Of a stretch of DNA of 64,000 bases, positions 45,820 through 55,609 are shown piece after piece. Origin of the DNA: Nocardioides sp. URHA0020. GTDB taxonomy: Bacteria > Actinomycetota > Actinomycetes > Propionibacteriales > Nocardioidaceae. The position numbers and the translations under genes are program-made. A model generated the notes under the pieces. That model did not search any database and was not told the DNA's origin. It saw only the letters and a program-made list of their open reading frames with translations. The stretch spans positions 1-64,000 of the forward strand of contig NZ_JIAR01000033.1 in assembly GCF_000620705.1 (NCBI RefSeq). The letters are read 5' to 3'. How positions within the stretch are numbered: position 1 is the stretch's first letter; every line of letters begins with the position of its first letter.

Positions 45820-47537
45820 GCGTCGGACGTCGCACTGGCGAGCTGGTCGATGAGGCTGTTGACCTGCTCGGAGGCCTCCTGCTGCACCAGGGTGGACGCC
45901 GAGATGGTGCGGATCGCCTCGTTGGTGCGCGACACGCTGGTCACGATCCGCTCGAAGGCGACCTCCGCACGCTGGGAGACCGCGGAGCCCTGGTTGACCC
46001 GGTCGGCGGACTCCTCGATCAGGCGACCGATCTGCTGCGCGGCCTCGAAGGAGCGCTCGGCGAGCTTGCGCACCTCGCCGGCCACGATCGAGAAGCCGAC
46101 CCCGTGCTCACCGGCCCGCGCGGCCTCGATCGAGGCGTTGAACGCCAGCAGGTTGGTCTGGCCGGCGATCTCGCCGATCACCTTCACGATGTCGCTGATC
46201 GCCGTCGACGACTTCTGGATCAGCGAGATCGCCTCGATCGACGCGCGCAGCGCCTCGACGCCCTGCTCGGCGTTGGAGTGCGTCTCGGCGGCGAGCTCCG
46301 TCGCGGTCCGCGACTGCGTCGCGATCTCGGCGATCGAGCCGGCCAGCTCGCGCACCGAGCCGGTCATCTGTCGGGTGCCGTCGTCGATGCGCTGCTCGCG
46401 CTCGACCTCCGGGGTCACGTCGTAGGCGTACTTGATCACCTTCGCGACGTTGCCGCGCAGGTCGGGGACCGGGTTGTACGTCGCCTGGATGTAGACGTCA
46501 CGGCCGTACTTGCCCTTGCGGTGGAAGCGGCCGGCGATGACCTCGCCCTTGCCGAGCCGCAGCCAGAAGTCGCGGTACTCGGCCGATCGGGTGTACTCCT
46601 CGGAGCAGAAGAGGCTGTGGTGCTGGCCGACGATCTCGCGCAGCGAGTAGCCGATCGTGCGCAGGAAGTTCTCGTTGGCGTCGACGACGACACCCTCGAG
46701 GTCGAACTCGATGACGGCCTGGGCCCGGTCGACGGCGTCGACGCGAGCGACGATCTCGGCGTTCGCCTGCTTCGCCGCCGTGATGTCGGTCGCGAACTTC
46801 ACGACCTTCATCGGGGCGCCCTTGGCGTCGAGGACCGGGTTGTAGGTGGCCTGGAGCCACACCTCCCGGGCACCCTTGCCCATCCGGCGGTACTCCCCCG
46901 CCTCGTACTGGCCGGCGCCGAGGCGCTCCCAGAAGTCGGCGTACTCCTGGCTCTGGGCGACCTCCGGGTCGACGAAGAGACGGTGGTGCTTGCCGAGGAT
47001 GTCGGGCAGCGCGTAGCCGACGACGTCGAGGAAGTTGCGGTTGGCGTGGAGGATGTTGCCCTGGAGGTCGAACTCGATGACCGCCTGTGCCCGGTCGATC
47101 GCCGCGACCTTGCCGAGGTGGTCGGCCGCGACCCGCTTGGCCTCCGACACGTCCTCGGCGAGCTTGACGACCTTCGTCGGCTGGCCCTGGTCGTCGAGGA
47201 CCGGGTGGTAGGTCGCCTGCAGCCAGACCTCGCGACCGTCGCGGGTGACCCGGAGGAACTCGTCCTGGACGAACGTCCCTGCACGGAGGCGGGCCCAGAA
47301 CTCGACGTACTGCTCCGAGTCGGCGTGCTCGCTCGTGCAGAACATCCGGTGGTGCTTGCCCTGGATCGCGGGCAGCGAGTAGCCCATCAGGTCGAGGAAG
47401 TTCTGGTTCGCGGTGATCACCGTGCCGTCGAGCTGGAACTCGATGACGGCCAACGAGCGGTCGAGGGCTGCGACCAGCCCGGCGAGGTCGCGGTCGGAGC
47501 CGGGATCGGCGGGGGCACCTGCGGCGGAGTCGGGCAT
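45816..47537 (-). CDS. Soluble methyl-accepting chemotaxis-like protein with three PAS domains
   Basis: The 573-residue protein has three PAS domains of about 122 residues each, starting near 28, 151 and 273. They are so alike (each has VIEF, GKHH and a W-L/I-Q-A-T-Y-x-P motif) that they must derive from internal duplication. A receptor signalling domain with the hairpin tip near [21 protein letters not shown] follows to the end. There is no transmembrane helix, so it senses something inside the cell. ATG 47537 has AGGAGAG upstream. Its gene is first in the operon. Confidence 0.9.
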   Translation of the reverse strand: MPDSAAGAPADPGSDRDLAGLVAALDRSLAVIEFQLDGTVITANQNFLDLMGYSLPAIQGKHHRMFCTSEHADSEQYVEFWARLRAGTFVQDEFLRVTRDGREVWLQATYHPVLDDQGQPTKVVKLAEDVSEAKRVAADHLGKVAAIDRAQAVIEFDLQGNILHANRNFLDVVGYALPDILGKHHRLFVDPEVAQSQEYADFWERLGAGQYEAGEYRRMGKGAREVWLQATYNPVLDAKGAPMKVVKFATDITAAKQANAEIVARVDAVDRAQAVIEFDLEGVVVDANENFLRTIGYSLREIVGQHHSLFCSEEYTRSAEYRDFWLRLGKGEVIAGRFHRKGKYGRDVYIQATYNPVPDLRGNVAKVIKYAYDVTPEVEREQRIDDGTRQMTGSVRELAGSIAEIATQSRTATELAAETHSNAEQGVEALRASIEAISLIQKSSTAISDIVKVIGEIAGQTNLLAFNASIEAARAGEHGVGFSIVAGEVRKLAERSFEAAQQIGRLIEESADRVNQGSAVSQRAEVAFERIVTSVSRTNEAIRTISASTLVQQEASEQVNSLIDQLASATSDA

Positions 47538-47777
47538 GGGGAGGGCTCTCCTGGGGGTCGTCGCCCGGTTCGTCACCGGCTGTCCATGCGGGTTGATCGG
47601 CCCCTGCGTGCCCAGACTGAGCACAATGCCCGGCAACTCACCCGATCGGGTGCAGGGGGTGGGAGCAGCGCGGTGCGACATGTGCCACACCGGTCGGCTG
47701 GCCCGTCCCCGAGCCGCTGGCGATACTGTGCCCCGCGGGGTCGCCACGATCCGCCACGTCTGGAAGCAGGAGGGGTA
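47538..47777. promoter_or_regulatory. Divergent control region between chemoreceptor and accA3
   Basis: The 240 bp carry promoters for two divergent operons. I see no strong repeat, dyad or riboswitch. The AGGAGG ribosome site of accA3 (47768-47773) is clear. Where each promoter lies cannot be told by eye. Confidence 0.4.
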
Positions 47778-49559
47778 GTGCCCGAGAGCAAGCCGCTGGA
47801 GAAGGTCCTGATCGCCAACCGCGGAGAGATCGCGGTCCGGGTGATCCGAGCGTGCAAGGACGCCGGCATCGGCAGCGTCGCCGTGTACGCCGAGCCCGAC
47901 CGGGACGCGCTCTTCGTGCGGCTCGCCGACGAGGCGCACTCACTCGGTGGCGCGACGCCGGCCGACTCCTACCTGGACATCGCCAAGATCGTCGCGGTCG
48001 CCCAGAAGTCCGGTGCGGACTCGGTGCACCCCGGCTACGGCTTCCTCGCCGAGAACGCCGACTTCGCCCAGGCCGTGCTCGACGCCGGCCTGATCTGGAT
48101 CGGCCCGCCGCCGGCCGCGATCGAGGCGCTGGGCGACAAGGCCAAGGCCAAGCACATCGCAGAGCGGGCCAACGCCCCGCTCGCGCCGGGCACCAAGGAC
48201 CCCGTCAAGGACGCCGACGAGGTCGTCGCGTTCGCGCAGGCCAACGGGCTGCCGGTCGCGATCAAGGCCGTCTTCGGCGGCGGCGGACGCGGCCTCAAGG
48301 TCGCCCGCACCCTCGAGGAGATCCCCGACGCCTACGAGTCCGCGGTCCGCGAGGCCGTCTCGGCGTTCGGTCGCGGCGAGTGCCTGGTGGAGAAGTTCCT
48401 CGACCAGCCGCGCCACGTCGAGACCCAGTGCCTGGCCGACCAGCACGGCAACGTCGTGGTCGTCTCCACCCGCGACTGCTCGCTGCAGCGCCGCCACCAG
48501 AAGCTGGTCGAGGAGGCGCCCGCACCGTTCCTGAGCGAGGACCAGCTCCACCGCCTCTACGAGTCGTCCAAGGCGATCCTCAAGGAGGCGCAGTACGTCG
48601 GCGCCGGCACCTGCGAGTTCCTCGTGGCCAAGGACGGCACCATCTCCTTCCTCGAGGTCAACACCCGCCTCCAGGTCGAGCACTGCGTCTCGGAGGAGGT
48701 CACCGGGATCGACCTGGTCCGCGAGATGTTCCGCATCGCGGCGGGCGAGGAGCTCGGCTACGACGACCCCGAGATCCGCGGTCACTCGATCGAGTTCCGC
48801 ATCAACGCCGAGGACGGCGGCCGCAACTTCATGCCCGCCCCCGGCACGCTGTCGGCCTGGAGCCCGCCGCAGGGCCCCGGCGTCCGCGTCGACGGCGGCT
48901 ACGAGAACGGCGAGACGATCCCCGGGGCCTTCGACTCCCTGATCGCCAAGCTCGTCGTCACCGGCCGCGACCGCACCCAGGCGCTCGAGCGCTCGCGCCG
49001 GGCGCTGTCGGAGTTCGTCGTCGACGGCATGCCCACCGTCATCCCGTTCCACCGCACGGTCGTCGACGACCCGGCGTACGTCGGCGCCTCGACGCCGTCC
49101 GGCGAGGGCGAGTTCACCGTCTACACGACCTGGATCGAGACCGACTTCGACAACCAGATCACGCCGTACGCCGGCGACCAGGCCGAGGCCGGGGAGCCGG
49201 AGGAGCGTCAGACCGTGGTCGTCGAGGTCGGCGGCAAGCGCCTCGAGGTCGTGCTGCCCGGCGGGCTGGGTGGCATTGCCACCGGTCCGGCCGCCGGCGG
49301 GGCGAAGAAGGCCAAGCGCGCCAAGAAGGCCGGCGCCAAGGTCAGCGGCGACGCGGTCGCCAGCCCGATGCAGGGCACGGTCGTCAAGGTCGTCGTCGAG
49401 GAGGGCCAGGAGGTCGCCGAGGGCGACACCGTCATCGTGATCGAGGCGATGAAGATGGAGCAGCCCCTCAAGGCCCACAAGGCCGGCACCGTCACCGGCC
49501 TCAAGGCCGAGGTCGGCGCCACCGTCGGCAACGGCGAGGTCATCGCCGAGATCAAGTGA
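47778..49559 (+). CDS. accA3: Acyl-CoA carboxylase biotin-carboxylase/carrier (alpha) subunit AccA3
   Basis: The 593-residue protein joins biotin carboxylase (about 1-450, with GGGGRGLK and the ATP-grasp) to a C-terminal biotin carrier domain with EAMKMEQ (556-562), the biotin going on Lys559. A Lys/Ala-rich linker precedes it. It pairs with AccD (31655) and epsilon (33283) for acetyl/propionyl-CoA carboxylation in lipid synthesis. GTG 47778 follows AGGAGG. BirA in this window would biotinylate it. Confidence 0.93.
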   Translation: MPESKPLEKVLIANRGEIAVRVIRACKDAGIGSVAVYAEPDRDALFVRLADEAHSLGGATPADSYLDIAKIVAVAQKSGADSVHPGYGFLAENADFAQAVLDAGLIWIGPPPAAIEALGDKAKAKHIAERANAPLAPGTKDPVKDADEVVAFAQANGLPVAIKAVFGGGGRGLKVARTLEEIPDAYESAVREAVSAFGRGECLVEKFLDQPRHVETQCLADQHGNVVVVSTRDCSLQRRHQKLVEEAPAPFLSEDQLHRLYESSKAILKEAQYVGAGTCEFLVAKDGTISFLEVNTRLQVEHCVSEEVTGIDLVREMFRIAAGEELGYDDPEIRGHSIEFRINAEDGGRNFMPAPGTLSAWSPPQGPGVRVDGGYENGETIPGAFDSLIAKLVVTGRDRTQALERSRRALSEFVVDGMPTVIPFHRTVVDDPAYVGASTPSGEGEFTVYTTWIETDFDNQITPYAGDQAEAGEPEERQTVVVEVGGKRLEVVLPGGLGGIATGPAAGGAKKAKRAKKAGAKVSGDAVASPMQGTVVKVVVEEGQEVAEGDTVIVIEAMKMEQPLKAHKAGTVTGLKAEVGATVGNGEVIAEIK

Positions 49560-49621
49560 GCACCGACCGAGCGACGGGCGGGTCGGGACCCGCACCGACC
49601 ACGGCCCAGTAGCCTCGGCGC

Positions 49622-50104
49622 ATGCCCGAGCTGCGTGAGCCCAGCCACCGGGTCAGCCCTCGGGCTCGGCTGATGTGGGCGACCGCGGCGGCAGCCGAGG
49701 GCGTCGTGCTCGTCGCGGTGCTCGTCGTCGCCGGACCCGTCACCGACTGGCTGCCGGTGCCGTGGTGGGCCGTGGCGCTCGCGGCCGTCGCGGTGCTCGC
49801 GTACGCCGTGGGCATGCCGGTCTGGCGCTACCGCGTCCACCGCTGGGAGGTCACCGCCACCGCGGTCTACACCCAGACCGGTTGGTGGGTGCGCGAGCGG
49901 CGGATCGCGCCGATGTCGCGCATCCAGACCGTCGACCACGCGGAGGGCGCCCTGGCCCGGCTCTTCGGGCTGGCCACGGTCACCGTCACCACCGCCTCGG
50001 CCGCCGGCGCCCTCGAGATCGTCGGGCTGCCCCGGGACCGCGCACTGGCGCTGGTCGACGAGCTCGCCGTCCAGGCGGACACCGTCGCGGGCGACGCCAC
50101 GTGA
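49622..50104 (+). CDS. PH-domain membrane protein YdbS-like
   Basis: The 160-residue protein has two transmembrane helices (about 17-65) and a bacterial PH domain with RWEVTATAVYTQTGWWVRER and IAPMSRIQTVDHAEG, characteristic of YdbS. It overlaps the YdbT-like gene by 4 bp (GTGA). In Bacillus the YdbS/YdbT pair is linked to resistance to certain bacteriocins. The role in actinobacteria is unknown. Confidence 0.87.
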   Translation: MPELREPSHRVSPRARLMWATAAAAEGVVLVAVLVVAGPVTDWLPVPWWAVALAAVAVLAYAVGMPVWRYRVHRWEVTATAVYTQTGWWVRERRIAPMSRIQTVDHAEGALARLFGLATVTVTTASAAGALEIVGLPRDRALALVDELAVQADTVAGDAT

Positions 50105-51618
50105 GCGCTGCGACCGTCGAGGTCGCCTGGCAGCGGGTCGACCCTCGGATGCTGCTCGTCTACCCGGTCCGCGAGCTGGTCCGCTTCCTGCCCGTGCTGA
50201 TCGGGCTCTTCCTCGCCGGCACGGCATCCGGCCGGACCGACTGGTGGCACGGAGCCGGCATCGTCATCCCGATGGCGCTCGGCGTGCTGCGCTACTTCAC
50301 GACGTACTTCCGCATCACGCCCGCCCGGGTCGAGCTCCGCCGGGGCCTGCTCAACCGGCACCAGCTCTCCACGCCGCTCGACCGGGTGCGGTCGGTCGAC
50401 ATCAGCGCGCCGCTGACGCACCGCGCCCTGGGCCTGACCATCGTGCGGATCGGCACCGGCTCGGCCTCGAAGGACGACGAGGACCACCTCGACCTCGACG
50501 GGCTGCCGGCCGCGCGGGCCCGGCAGCTGCGGGTCGACCTGCTGCGTCTCGGCGCCCCGGCGACGACCGGAGCCGAGCCCGAGCACCTCGACCGGGTGGT
50601 GCTGCGGTTCGACCCCGCCTGGGTGCGCTTCGCTCCCCTGACCACCACCGGCCTGGCCCTGGCCGGTGGTGCCCTGGGTGTCGTCGGCCAGGCCGTCAAC
50701 ACGTTCGGAGGGTTCGACCGGGTCGATCCCCACGAGGTCGTCGACAGCACGGCCGGCTGGTCGGCGGCCCTCGCAGTCCCGATCGGACTGGCCCTCCTGC
50801 TGGGTGCCGTCTCGGCGCTCGCGATCGGCGGGTACGTCGTCACCAACTGGGGCTTCACGCTGACCCACACCGGGCCCGAGCACCACGGGGCGTGGCACCT
50901 GCGACGGGGTCTGCTGACCACCCGCGAGACCTCCCTCGACGACGACCGTGTCAGTGGCGTCACGACCTCGACGCCACTGGGCCTGCGGCTCGCCCGGGGC
51001 GGACGGGTCTCGGCGATCGTGACCGGCCTGGGCGGCGAGTCGCGCAGCGCCCTGCTCGCCCCACCCGCGCCGAGGGCAGTCGTCGACGGCGTCGCGTCGG
51101 CGGTGCTCGGCACCTCGGCACCGCTCACGGCTCCACTGAGCGACCACGGTCCGCAGGCACGCAGGAGGCGGTACGTGCGCGCCCTGGGGCCGGCGGCGGT
51201 CGTGGTCGTGGCAGCCGTCACGCTCGTGGGCTTCGACGCCCTCGGCACCTGGTCGCTGGGCGTCGTCGTCCTGCTCCCGCTCGCGGCGCTGCTCGCGCGC
51301 GACCGGGCGGCCGCCCTGGGCCACGCGCTGGTCGGTGGCCACCTCGTCGCCCGCTCCGGCAGCCTCGACCGGCGCCGCGACGCCCTGGCGGTGCGCGGCG
51401 TCATCGGCTGGAACCTGCGAGCGAGCTGGTTCCAGCGCCGGGCCGGGCTGACCACCCTGGTGGCGACCACGGCCGGCGGTCGCCAGCGCGTGAGCGTGCT
51501 CGACGTACCGCAGGATGTCGCCGTCGACCTGGCCCACCACGCGATGCCGGACCTGCTCGCTCAGTTCCTCGTCTCGCCAGAGACGAACCACACAGCGCTT
51601 CGGCTCCCGGACTTATAG
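50101..51618 (+). CDS. PH-domain membrane protein YdbT-like
   Basis: The 505-residue protein repeats the membrane-PH unit three times: helices with a PH domain near 60-160, another around 225-340, and a third segment near 360-490. GTG 50101 overlaps the previous stop. The pair is probably a membrane complex. The gene ends 10 bp before the pyruvate carboxylase start and may be co-transcribed with it. Confidence 0.85.
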   Translation: MSAATVEVAWQRVDPRMLLVYPVRELVRFLPVLIGLFLAGTASGRTDWWHGAGIVIPMALGVLRYFTTYFRITPARVELRRGLLNRHQLSTPLDRVRSVDISAPLTHRALGLTIVRIGTGSASKDDEDHLDLDGLPAARARQLRVDLLRLGAPATTGAEPEHLDRVVLRFDPAWVRFAPLTTTGLALAGGALGVVGQAVNTFGGFDRVDPHEVVDSTAGWSAALAVPIGLALLLGAVSALAIGGYVVTNWGFTLTHTGPEHHGAWHLRRGLLTTRETSLDDDRVSGVTTSTPLGLRLARGGRVSAIVTGLGGESRSALLAPPAPRAVVDGVASAVLGTSAPLTAPLSDHGPQARRRRYVRALGPAAVVVVAAVTLVGFDALGTWSLGVVVLLPLAALLARDRAAALGHALVGGHLVARSGSLDRRRDALAVRGVIGWNLRASWFQRRAGLTTLVATTAGGRQRVSVLDVPQDVAVDLAHHAMPDLLAQFLVSPETNHTALRLPDL

Positions 51619-51628
51619 CGTGTCCCGC

Positions 51629-54600
51629 ATGTTCTCCAAGGTGCTCGTGGCCAACCGCGGCGAGATCGCGATCCGGGCCTTCCGTGCGGCGTACGAGCTG
51701 GACGCGAAGACCGTCGCGGTCTTCCCCTACGAGGACCGCTGGTCCGAGCACCGGTTGAAGGCGGACGAGGCCTACGAGATCGGCGAGCGCGGCCACCCGG
51801 TGCGGGCCTACCTCGACCCCGAGGCGATCGTCGCCGTCGCGCTCAAGTCCGGTGCGGACGCCGTCTACCCCGGCTACGGCTTCCTGTCGGAGAACCCGGC
51901 GCTGGCCGAGGCGTGCGCCAACGCGGGCATCACCTTCGTCGGGCCCACCTCGACGGTGCTCGAGCTGACCGGCAACAAGGCCCGCGCGATCGCGGCCGCC
52001 AAGGCGGCCGGCGTGCCGACCCTGGCCAGCGTCGAGCCGTCGACCGACGTCGACGCCCTGGTCGAGGCGACCGCAGGGATGCCGTACCCCCTCTTCGTGA
52101 AGGCCGTCGCCGGTGGCGGCGGTCGCGGCATGCGGCGCGTCGACGACCCCAAGGACCTGCGCGAGGCGGTCGAGACCTGCATGCGCGAGGGCGAGGCGGC
52201 CTTCGGCGACCCCACGGTCTTCATCGAGCAGGCCGTCGTCGAGCCGCGGCACATCGAGGTGCAGATCCTCGCCGACGGCGCGGGCAACGTGATCCACCTC
52301 TTCGAGCGCGACTGCTCGGTGCAGCGGCGCCACCAGAAGGTCATCGAGATCGCGCCCGCGCCCAACCTGGACCCGGAGCTGCGCGACCGGATGTGCGCCG
52401 ACGCCGTGCGGTTCGCGAAGGAGATCGGCTACCGCAACGCCGGCACCGTCGAGTTCCTGCTCGACCCGGCCGGCAACTACGTCTTCATCGAGATGAACCC
52501 CCGGATCCAGGTCGAGCACACGGTGACCGAGGAGGTCACCGACGTCGACCTCGTGCAGTCCCAGATGCGGATCGCCGCCGGCGAGACCCTCGACGACCTC
52601 GGGCTCTCGCAGGACACCGTCCGGCTGCGCGGCGCCGCGCTGCAGTGCCGCATCACCACCGAGGACCCGGCCAACAACTTCCGCCCCGACACCGGCGTGA
52701 TCACGACGTACCGCTCCCCCGGCGGCGGCGGGGTCCGCGTCGACGGTGGCACGGTCTACACCGGTGCCGAGGTCTCGGCGCACTTCGACTCGATGCTCGC
52801 CAAGCTCACCTGTCGCGGCCGCACCTTCGAGAAGGCGGTCGAGAAGGCGCGCCGGGCGGTGGCGGAGTTCCGCATCCGCGGCGTCTCCACCAACATCCCC
52901 TTCCTGCAGGCGGTGCTGACCGACCCCGACTTCGCGGCCGGGCGCGTGACGACCTCCTTCATCGAGACGCACCCGCAGCTGCTGCAGGCGCGCAGCTCGG
53001 GCGACCGCGGCAGCAAGCTGCTCGGCTACCTCGCCGACGTCACCGTCAACCAGCCCTACGGCCCGGCGCCGGTGACCACCAACCCCGTGAGCAAGCTCCC
53101 GGCGGTCAACCTCGACGTGCCCGCCCCCGACGGCAGCCGCCAGCTGCTGCTGGAGGTCGGCCCGGAGGAGTTCGCCCGTCGGCTGCGTGCGCAGACGAAG
53201 GTCGCGGTCACCGACACCACGTTCCGCGACGCCCACCAGTCGCTGCTCGCCACCCGGGTGCGCACCCGCGACCTGCTCTCGGTCGCCGGCCACGTCGCCC
53301 GCACGACGCCCGAGCTGTGGTCGCTCGAGGCCTGGGGCGGCGCGACGTACGACGTGGCGCTGCGCTTCCTGTCCGAGGACCCGTGGGAGCGGCTCGCGTC
53401 GCTGCGCCAGGCGGTGCCGAACATCTGCCTGCAGATGCTGCTCCGCGGCCGCAACACGGTCGGCTACACGCCGTACCCCACCGACGTCACCAACGCCTTC
53501 GTCGAGGAGGCCGCGGCCACCGGCATCGACGTCTTCCGGGTCTTCGACGCGCTCAACGACGTCGAGCAGATGCGGCCGGCGATCGAGGCCGTCCGCGCGA
53601 CCGGGACGGCCGTGGCCGAGGTCGCCCTCTGCTACACCGGCGACCTGTCGAACCCCGACGAGGACCTTTACACCCTCGACTACTACCTGCGCCTGGCCGA
53701 CAAGATCGTCGAGGCCGGCGCGCACGTGCTCGCCATCAAGGACATGGCCGGCCTGCTGCGGGTCCCGGCCGCGCGCACGCTGGTCACGGCGCTGCGCGAG
53801 CGCTTCGACCTGCCGGTGCACCTGCACACGCATGACACCCCGGGAGGTCAGCTCGCGACGCTGCTGGCCGCGATCGACGCCGGCGTCGACGCCGTCGACG
53901 CGGCCACGGCCTCGATGGCCGGCACGACGTCGCAGCCGCCGATCTCCTCCCTCGTCGCCGCGACCGACCACGGTCCGCGCGAGACCGGCCTGTCGCTCGC
54001 CGCGATCAACGCGCTGGAGCCCTACTGGGAGGCGACCCGCCGCGTCTACGCACCGTTCGAGTCCGGCCTGCCGGCTCCGACCGGGCGCGTCTACCGCCAC
54101 GAGATCCCCGGAGGCCAGCTCTCCAACCTGCGCCAGCAGGCGATCGCGCTCGGCCTCGGCGAGAAGTTCGAGCAGATCGAGGACATGTACGCCGCCGCCA
54201 ACGACATCCTCGGCCGGATCCCCAAGGTGACCCCGTCGTCGAAGGTGATCGGCGACCTGGCGCTCGCGCTGGTCGGCGCCGACGCCGACCCGGTCGAGTT
54301 CGCCGAGAACCCCGGCAAGTTCGACATCCCCGACTCGGTCGTCGGCTTCCTCAACGGTGAGCTCGGCGACCCGCCGGGCGGCTGGCCCGAGCCCTTCCGC
54401 ACCAGGGCCCTGGAGGGCCGCACCCACAAGCCGCCGATAGAGACGCTCACCGCCGAGCAGCAGGAGGGCCTCGCCGGCGCGAGCCCCACCCGTCGCCGTA
54501 CGCTCAACGAGCTGCTCTTCCCCGGCCCGACGCGCGAGTTCACCGAGTCGCGGGCGAGGTACGGCGACGTCTCGGTGCTCGACACCCTCGACTACCTCTA

Positions 54601-55015
54601 CGGGCTGCGCACGGGCGTCGAGCACGAGGTCGAGCTCCAGGAGGGCAAGACCCTCATCGTCGGGCTGCAGGCGATCAGCGAGGCCGACGAGCGCGGCTTC
54701 CGGACGGTGATGGCCACCATCAACGGCCAGATGCGACCGGTCAACGTGCGCGACCGCAACGTCGCCTCGGACGTGGCGGTGGCCGAGAAGGCCGACACCG
54801 CCCAGCCGGGGCACGTCGCCGCGCCCTTCCAGGGGGTCGTCACCGTGGTCGTCGAGAAGGGCGCCCGGGTCGAGGCCGGCGACACCGTGGCGACCATCGA
54901 GGCGATGAAGATGGAGGCCTCCATCACCGCCGCGATCTCCGGCACCGTCGAGCGGATCGCGCTGCCCGGCACCCAGGCCGTCGACGGCGGCGACCTGGTG
55001 CTCGTGCTGTCGTAG
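51629..55015 (+). CDS. pyc: Pyruvate carboxylase
   Basis: The 1128-residue single-chain enzyme has biotin carboxylase (about 1-450, GGGGRGMRR), the carboxyltransferase domain (TFRDAHQSLLATRVRTRD near residue 530) and a C-terminal biotin carrier with EAMKMEAS (Lys1094 biotinylated). It makes oxaloacetate from pyruvate. ATG 51629 has no clear ribosome site. TTATAG just upstream resembles a -10 element, so it may be leaderless. GTG 51620 is an alternative. All domains are full length. Confidence 0.94.
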   Translation: MFSKVLVANRGEIAIRAFRAAYELDAKTVAVFPYEDRWSEHRLKADEAYEIGERGHPVRAYLDPEAIVAVALKSGADAVYPGYGFLSENPALAEACANAGITFVGPTSTVLELTGNKARAIAAAKAAGVPTLASVEPSTDVDALVEATAGMPYPLFVKAVAGGGGRGMRRVDDPKDLREAVETCMREGEAAFGDPTVFIEQAVVEPRHIEVQILADGAGNVIHLFERDCSVQRRHQKVIEIAPAPNLDPELRDRMCADAVRFAKEIGYRNAGTVEFLLDPAGNYVFIEMNPRIQVEHTVTEEVTDVDLVQSQMRIAAGETLDDLGLSQDTVRLRGAALQCRITTEDPANNFRPDTGVITTYRSPGGGGVRVDGGTVYTGAEVSAHFDSMLAKLTCRGRTFEKAVEKARRAVAEFRIRGVSTNIPFLQAVLTDPDFAAGRVTTSFIETHPQLLQARSSGDRGSKLLGYLADVTVNQPYGPAPVTTNPVSKLPAVNLDVPAPDGSRQLLLEVGPEEFARRLRAQTKVAVTDTTFRDAHQSLLATRVRTRDLLSVAGHVARTTPELWSLEAWGGATYDVALRFLSEDPWERLASLRQAVPNICLQMLLRGRNTVGYTPYPTDVTNAFVEEAAATGIDVFRVFDALNDVEQMRPAIEAVRATGTAVAEVALCYTGDLSNPDEDLYTLDYYLRLADKIVEAGAHVLAIKDMAGLLRVPAARTLVTALRERFDLPVHLHTHDTPGGQLATLLAAIDAGVDAVDAATASMAGTTSQPPISSLVAATDHGPRETGLSLAAINALEPYWEATRRVYAPFESGLPAPTGRVYRHEIPGGQLSNLRQQAIALGLGEKFEQIEDMYAAANDILGRIPKVTPSSKVIGDLALALVGADADPVEFAENPGKFDIPDSVVGFLNGELGDPPGGWPEPFRTRALEGRTHKPPIETLTAEQQEGLAGASPTRRRTLNELLFPGPTREFTESRARYGDVSVLDTLDYLYGLRTGVEHEVELQEGKTLIVGLQAISEADERGFRTVMATINGQMRPVNVRDRNVASDVAVAEKADTAQPGHVAAPFQGVVTVVVEKGARVEAGDTVATIEAMKMEASITAAISGTVERIALPGTQAVDGGDLVLVLS

Positions 55016-55040
55016 CCCGCGCGTGCCGCCGTCGTCGTGG

Positions 55041-55562
55041 CTAGGAGGGCGTGACGATCACGTTGATCGCGCGCAGGTCGACGTCGCCGGCGGTGTAGCG
55101 GTGCGGCACGTCGGCGGGCCAGGCGCCGTGACCTCCGGTCGCGATCTCGACCGACTCGTCGCCGTGCGTCACCCGGCAGGAGCCGGCCAGCACGATCAGC
55201 TGCTCCACGACCCCGGGCGAGTGCGCGGGCGACGACCGGGTGATCCCGGCACGGACCCGGAGCAGCCACACCTCGGACGTGCTGCCCGCGGTGCGCTCGG
55301 TGTGTAGCAGGACGGTCTCGAAGCCCTCGTCCGCGACCACGGAGCCGTCGCGGAAGTCGACGAGGGACGCGAGCGGGACGCCGAGCGGGCCGGCGACGGC
55401 GTACAGCGTGTCGAGCGTGGGGTTGCGGAGACCGCTCTCGAGCTCGGACAGCGAGCCCTTGCCGATCCCGGCCGCCGCCGCGAGCGCGGTCAGGGACAGC
55501 CCACGCTCGCCCCGCAGGGCCCGGATGCGGGCCCCGACGGCGGCACCGGGTGCGCTGACCAT
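55041..55562 (-). CDS. XRE regulator with C-terminal cupin
   Basis: The 173-residue protein has an N-terminal helix-turn-helix (LSLTALAAAAGIGKGSLSELES) and a cupin domain with VEQLIVLAGSCRVTHGD and HGAWPADVPHRY. Such fusions usually sense a small molecule. ATG 55562 follows GGGAGG with five-base spacing, and a GTG six bases upstream is possible. It is divergent from benE, with a 16-bp palindrome between them. Confidence 0.88.
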   Translation of the reverse strand: MVSAPGAAVGARIRALRGERGLSLTALAAAAGIGKGSLSELESGLRNPTLDTLYAVAGPLGVPLASLVDFRDGSVVADEGFETVLLHTERTAGSTSEVWLLRVRAGITRSSPAHSPGVVEQLIVLAGSCRVTHGDESVEIATGGHGAWPADVPHRYTAGDVDLRAINVIVTPS

Positions 55563-55583
55563 GGACACCTCCCGCTACCCTGC

Positions 55584-55599
55584 GTTCTGTTTACAGAAC
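55584..55599. promoter_or_regulatory. Palindromic operator between XRE-cupin gene and benE
   Basis: GTTCTGT-TT-ACAGAAC is a perfect inverted repeat with 7-base arms. It lies 11 bp upstream of the benE ATG and 22 bp from the regulator start. Its AT-rich core contrasts with the surroundings. It is the natural binding site for the XRE-cupin protein and would cover both promoters. Confidence 0.65.
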
Positions 55600-55609
55600 G
55601 GAGTCTGCC

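Noticed and set aside
43372-46425. Open frame of more than 1000 codons on the plus strand
   Set aside because: It lies antisense to the acyl-CoA dehydrogenase, GAF, CheW and receptor genes. Its composition (Arg, Asp, Val and His rich) is what a GC-rich gene gives in an antisense frame. The minus-strand genes have clear domains.
51401-54814. Open frame of more than 1100 codons on the minus strand
   Set aside because: It is antisense to pyruvate carboxylase, whose three domains and biotin site are unmistakable. The antisense product has no recognisable motif.
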